A stretch of 10,894 nt of DNA, taken from positions 1-10,894 of the forward strand of contig JBCBST010000109.1 of NCBI GenBank assembly GCA_039819115.1, written 5' to 3'. The DNA comes from JBCBST01 sp039819115. Lineage in GTDB: Bacteria > Bacteroidota > Rhodothermia > Balneolales > Balneolaceae. The notes under the pieces were generated by a model. It saw only the letters and a program-made list of their open reading frames with translations. It was not told where the DNA came from and searched no databases. Shown one piece after another: positions 1-6,313 of the stretch. Every line of letters starts with the position of its first letter. The stretch's first letter is position 1. The translations under genes and the position numbers were made by a program.

Positions 1-819
1 CGTATGGAATCCCATGGAGCTACTAGAAAGTCGACGGGCAATAATTTCTTCCAAACCTGCAAACGCACCCCCACAGATAAACAGGATATTGGACGTATCC
101 AGTTGAATAAAACTCTGTTCCGGGTGCTTTCGCCCTCCCTTAGGGGGGATATTCGCAACCGTACCTTCTAAAATTTTGAGCAGCGCTTGTTGAACACCCT
201 CACCACTTACATCACGGGTAATGGAAGGGTTATCACTTTTTCGGGCCACCTTATCCACTTCGTCGATATATACAATGCCCCGTTTAGCCCGATCCACATC
301 ATAATCGGCCGATTGCAGCAGGTTGCTCAATATGCTCTCCACATCTTCACCTACATATCCGGCTTCGGTTAGTACGGTAGCATCTGCAATGGTAAACGGT
401 ACGTCAATCACTTCTGCAAGGGTCCGGGCGAGTAATGTCTTACCACTACCTGTAGGCCCAAGCATCATGATGTTACTTTTCTCGATCCGGGTATCATCCA
501 GCAGTTCGGTATGATCGCCGCTTATTCTCTTGTAGTGATTGTAAACAGCTACGGATAAGGTCTTTTTTGCCTGTTCCTGACCAATAACATATTCGTCCAG
601 GCGGGCTTTTATTTCTATGGGCTTGAGTAAAGGTTGGTAGCTTTTCTCTCTGCGCCGGGCCAAAGAAGCTAAATCACTCTTTATGATGCTTGACGCATCC
701 TCAACACAACGATCACAAATATAAACGCCTGGGCCGGCTACCATACTATTCACTTCCAGGCTCGACCTGCTGCAAAAGGAGCAGTGTACTATATCGTTGT
801 TTTTTTCTTTATCGCTCAT
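1..819 (-). CDS. clpX: ATP-dependent Clp protease ATP-binding subunit ClpX (C-terminus outside window)
   Basis: This is the AAA+ unfoldase that recognises tagged or native substrates, unfolds them with ATP and feeds them to the ClpP chamber in the cytoplasm. The first 273 codons are present and the gene runs off the left edge; family members are about 410-430 residues. Visible features in order: an N-terminal zinc-binding domain with C13, C16, C35 and C38; the Walker A motif GPTGSGKT at 121-128; the GYVG pore loop at 154-157; and the Walker B motif IVYIDEVDK at 182-190. The visible part ends in the ClpP-docking loop, which reads MGF at 269-271 where IGF is usual. The ATG start at 817-819 is the natural one because the zinc domain follows at once. 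The gene lies 26 nt downstream of clpP, so co-transcription is very likely. Confidence 0.97.
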   Translation of the reverse strand, partial: MSDKEKNNDIVHCSFCSRSSLEVNSMVAGPGVYICDRCVEDASSIIKSDLASLARRREKSYQPLLKPIEIKARLDEYVIGQEQAKKTLSVAVYNHYKRISGDHTELLDDTRIEKSNIMMLGPTGSGKTLLARTLAEVIDVPFTIADATVLTEAGYVGEDVESILSNLLQSADYDVDRAKRGIVYIDEVDKVARKSDNPSITRDVSGEGVQQALLKILEGTVANIPPKGGRKHPEQSFIQLDTSNILFICGGAFAGLEEIIARRLSSSSMGFHT

Positions 820-845
820 AGAAACTAAAACTACTTAAATATGCG

Positions 846-1496
846 CTATTTTTCAGTAGGTTTTCGGACGATTACGTTGTCAACTAAACCATAATCTTTC
901 GCTTCTTGTGCACTCATCCAATTATTCCGGTCCGAATCCTCAATAATTCGTTCCACGCTATTCCCGGAATGATCGGCTAATACCTGGCTCAGTTCTTTTT
1001 TAATGCGAATAATTTCCTGTGCTTCAATTTCAATATCGCTGGCCTGTCCTTGTGCGCCACCCAGTGGCTGGTGAATCATAACACGGGAATGGGGTAAACA
1101 ACTGCGTTTGCCTTTCGTGCCTGCAGTAAGCAACACCGCACCCATGCTGGCTGCCATTCCCATACAGGTAGTGGCTACATTACATTTAATGTGTTGCATG
1201 GTGTCGTAAATGGCCAAACCGGAAGAAACGACTCCACCTGGACTGTTGATATAAAAATTGATGTCTTTTTCAGGATCTTCCGATTCTAAAAACAGCATTT
1301 GTGCCATGATAGAACTGGCAACAGCATCATTAATTGGGGTGCCCAACATGATGATTCGGTCTTTCAGAAGACGGGAATAGATGTCGTAAGCACGTTCTCC
1401 TCGGCTGGTGGATTCCACGACCATAGGTACCAGATTATTCTGGATGGGAGTGCCTGTTTCTAATAATGGTTGTTCGAAAATGGGTTGCTTAATCAT
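846..1496 (-). CDS. clpP: ATP-dependent Clp protease proteolytic subunit ClpP
   Basis: This is the serine peptidase that forms the double-heptamer degradation chamber partnered by ClpX. At 216 residues it has the normal family length. The catalytic triad is visible: Ser117 in AASMG, His142 in MIHQP and Asp189 in DSDRN. The handle-helix signature (RIKKEL, about 165-170) and the YINSPGG strand (82-88) are intact. The ATG at 1494-1496 lies 16 nt after the tig stop and has no clear Shine-Dalgarno sequence. An internal ATG (Met25) could mark a shorter form. The roughly 25 residues before it probably include a short propeptide, as in other ClpPs, but no processing site can be read with confidence. 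Order and spacing (tig, clpP, clpX) point to a single transcript. Confidence 0.97.
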   Translation of the reverse strand: MIKQPIFEQPLLETGTPIQNNLVPMVVESTSRGERAYDIYSRLLKDRIIMLGTPINDAVASSIMAQMLFLESEDPEKDINFYINSPGGVVSSGLAIYDTMQHIKCNVATTCMGMAASMGAVLLTAGTKGKRSCLPHSRVMIHQPLGGAQGQASDIEIEAQEIIRIKKELSQVLADHSGNSVERIIEDSDRNNWMSAQEAKDYGLVDNVIVRKPTEK

Positions 1497-1512
1497 AGTG
1501 GGTAAACGCAGG

Positions 1513-2799
1513 TTATTGGGCTTTCTTTTCCTGAAGCTCGCGATAAGCGTCTTTATCCAGTTCGGAAATGCTTACTTCGTCTTGCAATTTTTCGAACACT
1601 TTATTTTCACGAATACTTCCCCTCAGTTGCTCCAACATGGATGGGTTGCTGGCGTAGTATTGCTTTAACTGATCAACAGCAACGCCATATCGGGCAGCTT
1701 CAGCGGAAATAAAGCCATCAATATCTTCGGGCTTTATTTCGATATCTTCAAATATTTCTTGCAGCTTTTGGCTAATAAAAAACCATTGCGCTTCACGCTG
1801 AGCCCGTTCTTTCATTTGCTCCTTATAGGCTTCTTCATCAAAGGTTTCGGGCAACTGACCACCATACTGCTGCTTCATTTGTTCAACCTGACCGTTTTGG
1901 ACCTGGGCCAAAAATACCTCGGGTATCTCCATTTCATGCGCATTTACCAGCACGTCTACCACTTCGCTTTTAAATAAATCTTCTGTGGTTTGATCGTAAT
2001 ACTGCTGCATTCGGCTTTTCAGATAGCTTTTCAACTCGTCTTCCGTAGCAGCCTCACCGTTACTTTGGGCTTTGATCAACTCTTCCGTGAGCTCGGCTTT
2101 ATGCAACTGGTGAACAGACTTAACGGTAACACGAAACCGATCTTTTTCTTCTTCCTCACCAACTTCCATATCTACTACATCCCCTTTCTTCTTTCCATCC
2201 AGTGCCGCTAAAAATTCTTTGGCAGCATCCTGGCGAAGGTCGATGTCCTGATCAACATCTTTTTCTCCTTCAAGTTCTTCTCCTTTTTCGTCGAGAGAAA
2301 CCACGTCTACTTTGAGTTTATGCTCTTTAGTGATGTTCGCATCCACTTCTTCCCAGTTACCTTCTCGCTCCAGCGTGCGTTCCAGCTCCTCTTCCACATC
2401 AGCGTCTGTAACGTCATGAACCATTTTGTTCACCGTTAGCGATTTAAGATCAGCTACTTCGAATTGTGGAGTTGAGCCAATTTTAAAGGTAGCTTCGAGC
2501 TCATCATTCTCCCATTGCAGATCAAGCATTTCGGTTTCACCGATGGGATTATATTCCGGAATGACATCGGTCTCAAATACTTTTTGGATGTATTTGTTGA
2601 TTTCTTCCAGCTCAATCTCTTTTCCAAATCGTTTCTTAACCAAACCAATGGGTACTCTTCCCGGCCGAAATCCAGGCAGGGCAATCTGGGTTTTGTACTT
2701 TTTAAAGGCTTTGTCGAATTCGGGTTGGAGGTCTTCTCTGGTGGCTTTTAAAGTTAGCTCTTTATCTACAGAGGTAAGCTCTTGTATAGAAATGTCCAC
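1513..2799 (-). CDS. tig: Trigger factor, ribosome-associated chaperone with degenerate PPIase domain
   Basis: This chaperone binds beside the ribosomal exit tunnel and shields nascent chains. It has 428 residues, the usual size. The N-terminal ribosome-binding domain carries the signature loop GFRPGRVP at 43-50. The middle FKBP-like domain (about 152-232) is recognisable by position, but the usual prolyl-isomerase motifs are gone: the region aligned with the PGFEDGL-type segment reads AKEFLAALDGKKKGD, and the FPEEY-type flap is replaced by a short acidic run (EVGEEEEKD). The C-terminal helical arm domain follows (about 235-428). The start is GTG at 2797-2799, chosen because AAAGGAG sits 5 nt upstream and the MDISIQ N-terminus fits the family. 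The gene begins 59 nt after tRNA-Leu with no terminator between, and clpP follows 16 nt later. Chaperone function is expected; isomerase activity is doubtful. Confidence 0.95.
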   Translation of the reverse strand: MDISIQELTSVDKELTLKATREDLQPEFDKAFKKYKTQIALPGFRPGRVPIGLVKKRFGKEIELEEINKYIQKVFETDVIPEYNPIGETEMLDLQWENDELEATFKIGSTPQFEVADLKSLTVNKMVHDVTDADVEEELERTLEREGNWEEVDANITKEHKLKVDVVSLDEKGEELEGEKDVDQDIDLRQDAAKEFLAALDGKKKGDVVDMEVGEEEEKDRFRVTVKSVHQLHKAELTEELIKAQSNGEAATEDELKSYLKSRMQQYYDQTTEDLFKSEVVDVLVNAHEMEIPEVFLAQVQNGQVEQMKQQYGGQLPETFDEEAYKEQMKERAQREAQWFFISQKLQEIFEDIEIKPEDIDGFISAEAARYGVAVDQLKQYYASNPSMLEQLRGSIRENKVFEKLQDEVSISELDKDAYRELQEKKAQ

Positions 2800-2804
2800 G
2801 TGTT

Positions 2805-2811
2805 CTCCTTT
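2805..2811 (-). promoter_or_regulatory. Ribosome binding site of tig (fixes the GTG start)
   Basis: On the minus strand this reads AAAGGAG, 5 nt before the GTG codon at 2797-2799. It is the only strong Shine-Dalgarno sequence I noticed among the genes here. It supports the GTG start over any internal ATG and suggests efficient translation of trigger factor. Confidence 0.75.
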
Positions 2812-2858
2812 AGTGGTGTCTATTCAGTATGTTAAAACAGGATAAGTAAGAAGGGATG

Positions 2859-2942
2859 TACGAGAGGGGGGACTCGAACCCCCACGCCGGTTAAGGCACT
2901 AGATCCTAAATCTAGCGTGTCTACCAATTCCACCACTCTCGC
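2859..2942 (-). tRNA. tRNA-Leu, anticodon UAG
   Basis: This is an 84-nt class II tRNA that folds fully by eye. The acceptor stem is GCGAGAG with CTCTCGU (six Watson-Crick pairs plus a G-U at 1-72). The D arm contains the leucine-like AATTGGTAGA. The anticodon stem CTAGA/TCTAG encloses the loop TTTAGGA, giving anticodon TAG. A long variable arm (GCC/GGC stem) follows, then the T arm GGGGG-TTCGAGT-CCCCC. The discriminator base is A73, as expected for leucine tRNAs. The genome continues CATCC after it, so the 3' CCA is not encoded and must be added by tRNA nucleotidyltransferase. The tRNA reads CUA and, by wobble, other CUN codons. It appears to be the first element of the tig-clpP-clpX transcription unit. 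Confidence 0.97.
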
Positions 2943-2957
2943 AACAAGTAGAGCTTT

Positions 2958-2989
2958 CAAAGATAGGGGTTTTTAGAAATGAGGGCAAG
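2958..2989 (-). promoter_or_regulatory. Bacteroidota-type sigma promoter for tRNA-Leu-tig-clpP-clpX
   Basis: Read on the minus strand, CTTG at 2989-2986 is followed after 20 nt by TATCTTTG at 2965-2958. This matches the known Bacteroidota housekeeping consensus (TTTG, 19-21 nt, TAnnTTTG), with the -7 box perfect. Transcription would start a few bases downstream, leaving a leader of under about 12 nt before the tRNA 5' end at 2942. No other promoter or terminator is evident between the tRNA and tig, so this probably drives the whole unit. Confidence 0.65.
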
Positions 2990-3071
2990 TGTGTTCACCA
3001 CATAAACGAGCAAAATACATACTAAAAATTAATCGACCACAAGCGACCCCTTTGGAACAATAGTCATTCGT

Positions 3072-3081
3072 TTTCGCGAAA
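3072..3081. repeat. Perfect palindrome TTTCGCGAAA upstream of cutA
   Basis: This is a 10-bp self-complementary sequence, flanked by a further G/C match if one T is bulged (GTTTTCGCGAAAC). It lies between the tRNA-Leu promoter (ending 2989) and the cutA start (3149), about 70 nt before cutA. It could be an operator half-site pair, but it is short enough to occur by chance. The rest of the 2990-3148 gap shows no clear promoter box. Confidence 0.25.
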
Positions 3082-3148
3082 CAGAAAAATGCTCGGGTAT
3101 ACGAAAGCTGGTGTTGGTTTTTTGGTTCAGACTTAAGAATATCCGGCT

Positions 3149-3499
3149 ATGTACAAAAATCTTCGTCTTGTCTACATCACAACGAAAGATGTTACCCAGG
3201 CCAAGGAGTTGGGTAAGCAAATTCTGGAGCAACGTCTGGCTGCTTGTATCAATATCCTCCCGGGTATGGAATCCATGTATTGGTGGGAAGGACAACTGGA
3301 AACGTCAACTGAGGCGGTGCTGATTCTCAAAACCCATGTTTCCAATGTTGAGGCGATCACAAAATGGGTAAATACCCATCATACCTATGACTGTCCGTGC
3401 GTAATCTCCCTCCCTCTATCAGAAGGTGAAGGTAATCCCGAATACCTGGAGTGGCTTATGAATGAATCGAAAGTAAAAAGGCCAAAACGCTACGAGTAA
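3149..3499 (+). CDS. cutA: CutA1-family divalent-cation tolerance protein
   Basis: CutA1 proteins are small, very stable trimers with a ferredoxin-like fold. They were linked to copper and other divalent-metal tolerance in E. coli, but their true biochemical role is unsettled. The 116-residue length is typical. Conserved blocks are LAACIN (30-35), SMYWWEG (42-48), LKTHVSN (60-66), HHTYDCPCV (77-85) and the closing YLEWL (99-103). The start at ATG 3149 fits the family N-terminus; no good Shine-Dalgarno sequence is seen. The gene appears to be monocistronic. Its TAA stop (3497-3499) directly touches the stop codon of the convergent cysH gene, so there is no space for a separate terminator and the two transcripts probably overlap. 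Confidence 0.95.
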   Translation: MYKNLRLVYITTKDVTQAKELGKQILEQRLAACINILPGMESMYWWEGQLETSTEAVLILKTHVSNVEAITKWVNTHHTYDCPCVISLPLSEGEGNPEYLEWLMNESKVKRPKRYE

Positions 3500-4159
3500 T
3501 CAGGTATGCAGTCCGCATTCCGTTTTTTGTGAATCAATCCAGCGCCCGGTTCTGGCGGGTCCTTTAGCGGTACAATGAACACAACCAATAGAACTAAACC
3601 CCTGACCTTCCAGAGGGTGTCTTGGAATCTGGAAGGTCTCAAAATACTCCTGCACCAGCTCTGGAGTCCAGTCTATAAAAGGGTAAAAGCGATCAATATC
3701 CGCTCTCGGTTCAAAAATCGACAACTGCTCTCTAAACTCACTTTGATACCCCATCAGCCCCGAAATCCAGATGCGGTGTGACTGCTTCAATACATTCAGG
3801 GGCATAGATTTATTCACCATACAGCATGCGTCCGGGTCTGTTTTCCAGCGCTCTTCGTTCAATGTTAGAATGTGTTCGCGCTTTTCCGGGTGGATTTCAA
3901 TCACATTCAGATTCCACAATTCCTTCAGATGTCGCATGTACTCCAAGGTTTCTTTGAAGAGATACCCGGTATTTAAAAAGTAGATCGGAACATCCGGCTT
4001 AATCCTCAATAACGTATGCAGGAGCAAGGCCGAGGTCGTTCCAAACGACGACGTGATCAGCACCTGATGGGTATACGTATTTAAGATATGGGCAAGACGT
4101 GCATCGGTTAGTAATGTGGAGAGGGTGGAGTTTAACCGTTCGTTTGTTGTTAGATCCAT
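3500..4159 (-). CDS. cysH: Assimilatory adenylyl-sulfate (APS) reductase, CysH family with [4Fe-4S] cysteines
   Basis: This enzyme reduces activated sulfate (APS or PAPS) to sulfite in the cytoplasm using thioredoxin-type electrons. It has 219 residues, near the usual 230-250. Visible motifs: the adenylyl-binding loop SSFGTTSALLLH (37-48); the cluster cysteines C112-C113 and C193-x-x-C196; ARTGRW (202-207); and the C-terminal catalytic cysteine C215 in ECGLH. The CC/CxxC set is known to bind a [4Fe-4S] cluster and marks the APS-using type, whereas E. coli-type PAPS reductases lack it. Substrate choice is therefore probably APS (EC 1.8.4.10). No other sulfate-assimilation gene (cysD, cysN, cysI) is in the window. 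The start is the ATG at 4157-4159; the gene diverges from the crotonase gene. Confidence 0.92.
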   Translation of the reverse strand: MDLTTNERLNSTLSTLLTDARLAHILNTYTHQVLITSSFGTTSALLLHTLLRIKPDVPIYFLNTGYLFKETLEYMRHLKELWNLNVIEIHPEKREHILTLNEERWKTDPDACCMVNKSMPLNVLKQSHRIWISGLMGYQSEFREQLSIFEPRADIDRFYPFIDWTPELVQEYFETFQIPRHPLEGQGFSSIGCVHCTAKGPARTGRWIDSQKTECGLHT

Positions 4160-4265
4160 TCGTTAAAAAATGCTTTTTCTTGACGGAACGCGACAAGATA
4201 CTAAGAACTTTTGTCGTGCTTTCAAGATATTACAACACAGAACGTTAGAACTTATTGGGAATGGG
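4160..4265. promoter_or_regulatory. Divergent intergenic region between cysH and the crotonase gene, with inverted and direct repeats
   Basis: This 106-nt gap must hold the start signals of both divergent genes. An inverted repeat, CGACAA at 4191-4196 and TTGTCG at 4211-4216, is separated by 14 nt. A direct repeat, CAAGATA at 4194-4200 and 4223-4229, is spaced 29 nt. On the minus strand each direct-repeat copy reads TATCTTG, one base short of the TAnnTTTG box, so one may be the -7 element for cysH. No box matches the consensus fully, and no operator can be assigned. Confidence 0.3.
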
Positions 4266-5021
4266 ATGATTAAACACCAGCTACTAGACACGCATACCGT
4301 TTGGGCCACCCACGAAAGAAAGGAAGCCCGTAATGCCATTGACTTTGAAACCATGGATCAACTAGATGCTCTGGTTGATGAGATCCGGAATAACGAAGAG
4401 ATACGGCTATTCGTCTTTACCGGTGCCGGAACCAGCACCTTCATTTCAGGAGGAGATCTAAAAAAGTTCCATTCTGTACAATCCAAAGAAGATGCGCTGG
4501 AGTTTTCGCGCCGGATGATCACCATTCTAAATAAACTTGAACGCTTACCCTGCTGGACGGTGGCCGCCATTAACGGTGATGCCTACGGAGGAGGAATTGA
4601 AACCATGCTTGCCTTCGATTTTCGGGTAAGTGTGGATTTTGCCCGTTTCGGCCACACACAAGGTAAGTTCTATCTTAGTCCGGGATGGGGTGGATTAACA
4701 CGACTCATTGATCAGGTAGGCCGATCGAAGGCATTGGAATGGTTAGGACGCTGCGAAGTGATTGATGCCATCGATGCTAAAAAAACGGGCCTGATTAATC
4801 ATATCGTAGATGAGGAACCTTTCAGAGACCGTGTACTGGAATGGGCAGAACCACTCCTGGTTAACGACCGGAATTATATTCAGACCCTAAAAAGTGTGCA
4901 TCATGCTGCTCTGGATGAGAGAGCGAAACGCATAGAGAAGGAAATTGAACCATTCGCGGAGTTATGGACAAGCGACGCTCATTTCAAACGAGTGGAACAG
5001 TTTATGAGCAGAAAGAAATAG
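4266..5021 (+). CDS. Enoyl-CoA hydratase/isomerase (crotonase) family protein, non-classical active site
   Basis: This crotonase-fold protein is expected to act on an acyl-CoA thioester, forming the oxyanion hole from backbone amides in SGGD (61-64) and GGG (108-110). I start at ATG 4266, giving 251 residues. The open frame extends to 4170, but the family N-terminus aligns from here, and the longer version would begin only 10 nt from the divergent cysH start. Glu112 in GDAYGGGIE matches the first catalytic glutamate of rat hydratase (Glu144). The second (Glu164 equivalent, PE in a GQPE-type segment) is replaced: the segment reads GHTQG, so about Gln132. It is followed by SPGWGG (138-143), a form I associate with ECHDC1-like decarboxylases. 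Hydratase activity is therefore doubtful; decarboxylase or isomerase chemistry is possible. It appears to be a lone gene, so no pathway is indicated. Confidence 0.88.
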   Translation: MIKHQLLDTHTVWATHERKEARNAIDFETMDQLDALVDEIRNNEEIRLFVFTGAGTSTFISGGDLKKFHSVQSKEDALEFSRRMITILNKLERLPCWTVAAINGDAYGGGIETMLAFDFRVSVDFARFGHTQGKFYLSPGWGGLTRLIDQVGRSKALEWLGRCEVIDAIDAKKTGLINHIVDEEPFRDRVLEWAEPLLVNDRNYIQTLKSVHHAALDERAKRIEKEIEPFAELWTSDAHFKRVEQFMSRKK

Positions 5022-5107
5022 GCTGTTCCATACACTGCGGCCAAATACCTTCACATTAAGCCTATTATGCGACACCTGGTTTAGATGATCATCATTTTGA
5101 TTGCTTT

Positions 5108-6313
5108 CTACCTACCCTTCACCCGTTTTCTGAGCTTCATCTTGGTTTCGTACAGCTCCCCTTCCCGGTATAACTGAACATCCATGGTTTGCCCTTCGGT
5201 AAACTCTCTCATTAAGGCCCAGGCATGCATTTCGGAGCTTACCCGCTCTTCTCCGATTTTGGTGACGATATCGCCAGGCATAATACCACACTCGAAAGCT
5301 GGCCCATTTTTATTGACTTCGGTTATGAACAGCCCCGCCACACGTGGAACCCTCGGGTTTTGATAAATCAATTGGCGCGTTACGGGTACAAAGCGCATTC
5401 CGGGATCAAAATCGAGAGATACTTCCCCTGAATTTTCCAATTGCTGTATGATTTTCTGAACCCGGTTACTGGGTATGGCAAATCCGAGTCCTACAAACCC
5501 ACTGCTGGTACCCCCTGTAAAAATAAAGGTGTTCACTCCCATCACATCCCCGTCACTATTCAGAAGTGGTCCGCCTGAATTACCCCGATTGATCGCAGCA
5601 TCCGTTTGAATCATATTGATGTAGACCCGCGGATCGTCGGGATCGGGGCGAAAATCCCTCTTTGTAGCACTGACAACCCCAACGGTCACCGATGGTTGAC
5701 CGTCTGCAAACAATCCAAAGGGATTTCCCATCGCAATAGCCCATTCACCCACCATCACCTGATCAGAATCGGCAAACCTAACATGGGGAAAATCTTCCTT
5801 TTCTGAAATGATCCTGAGCAACGCTAAATCGGCCAGTTCATCCGCACCCAGAAGTTTGGCTTCGTAGGTTTCTCCGCCCTTTAAGGCTACCGTTATCTTG
5901 GTCGCATTTTGACTGGCCACATGCTCGTTCGTTACGATAAGTCCGTCCTTACTAATAATGAAACCTGACCCCATGCCTTTGACTTCGCGTTGTACAGGAA
6001 CATTGAAATTTCGAAAGAAGAACGGATCGAACCGGGTTTCATACCCTCTCTGAACTTCGGTCACTGTGATACTTACAATGGCATCGCTGGCTGCGTCAAC
6101 GGCATTCGTGATTGCAGTAGTTCTGCTTTCAGAAATTGGGTTATCAGATGGTGTTGCCTGTTTGGGTCCGGAAGGCATCGCGGGTGATAAGCTGACCGCG
6201 GATGCTGGTTCTTCTACCGCTACGACGACCGGTTTAACAAATTCGTTATTGTCACCCTTATTACACCCCCAAATTCCAATACTTAACCATACAAAAGTAA
6301 CTATTCGTCTCAT
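5108..6313 (-). CDS. htrA: HtrA/Deg-family trypsin-like serine protease, probable lipoprotein with one PDZ domain
   Basis: This is an envelope protease of the HtrA family, which degrades or senses misfolded exported proteins. It has 401 residues. The N-terminus (MRRIVTFVWLSIGIWGC) looks like a short lipoprotein signal with Cys17 as lipidation site, although Trp at -2 is unusual for a lipobox. A low-complexity Ala/Pro/Ser linker follows (about 30-65). The protease domain spans about 66-295 with His131 in TNEHV, Asp162 in ADLALL and Ser246 in GNSGGP. A single PDZ domain covers about 305-397, and the protein ends in a basic tail. Membrane tethering plus one PDZ resembles the DegS layout rather than two-PDZ DegP, though orthology is not implied. 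The ATG overlaps the nrnA stop by 4 nt (ATGA), so translational coupling is likely. The 86-nt gap to the convergent crotonase gene shows no clear terminator. Confidence 0.93.
   Translation of the reverse strand: MRRIVTFVWLSIGIWGCNKGDNNEFVKPVVVAVEEPASAVSLSPAMPSGPKQATPSDNPISESRTTAITNAVDAASDAIVSITVTEVQRGYETRFDPFFFRNFNVPVQREVKGMGSGFIISKDGLIVTNEHVASQNATKITVALKGGETYEAKLLGADELADLALLRIISEKEDFPHVRFADSDQVMVGEWAIAMGNPFGLFADGQPSVTVGVVSATKRDFRPDPDDPRVYINMIQTDAAINRGNSGGPLLNSDGDVMGVNTFIFTGGTSSGFVGLGFAIPSNRVQKIIQQLENSGEVSLDFDPGMRFVPVTRQLIYQNPRVPRVAGLFITEVNKNGPAFECGIMPGDIVTKIGEERVSSEMHAWALMREFTEGQTMDVQLYREGELYETKMKLRKRVKGR

Noticed and set aside
2426..2845. 139-codon open frame on the plus strand opposite tig
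   Set aside because: It is antisense to the strongly supported trigger factor gene and its serine-rich, low-motif translation looks like a shadow of acidic codons on the other strand.
3029..3295. 88-codon minus-strand frame reaching from the tRNA-cutA gap into cutA
   Set aside because: It lies mostly antisense to cutA, has no recognisable motif and no promoter or ribosome site; treated as chance.
4170..4265. Upstream extension of the crotonase frame (32 extra residues from ATG 4170)
   Set aside because: The extra residues do not resemble the family N-terminus, and this start would leave only 10 nt to the divergent cysH start with no room for control signals.
5084..5093. GATGATCATC palindrome in the gap between the crotonase and htrA genes, as a terminator
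   Set aside because: It has no loop and no following T-run, so it cannot form a normal intrinsic terminator.
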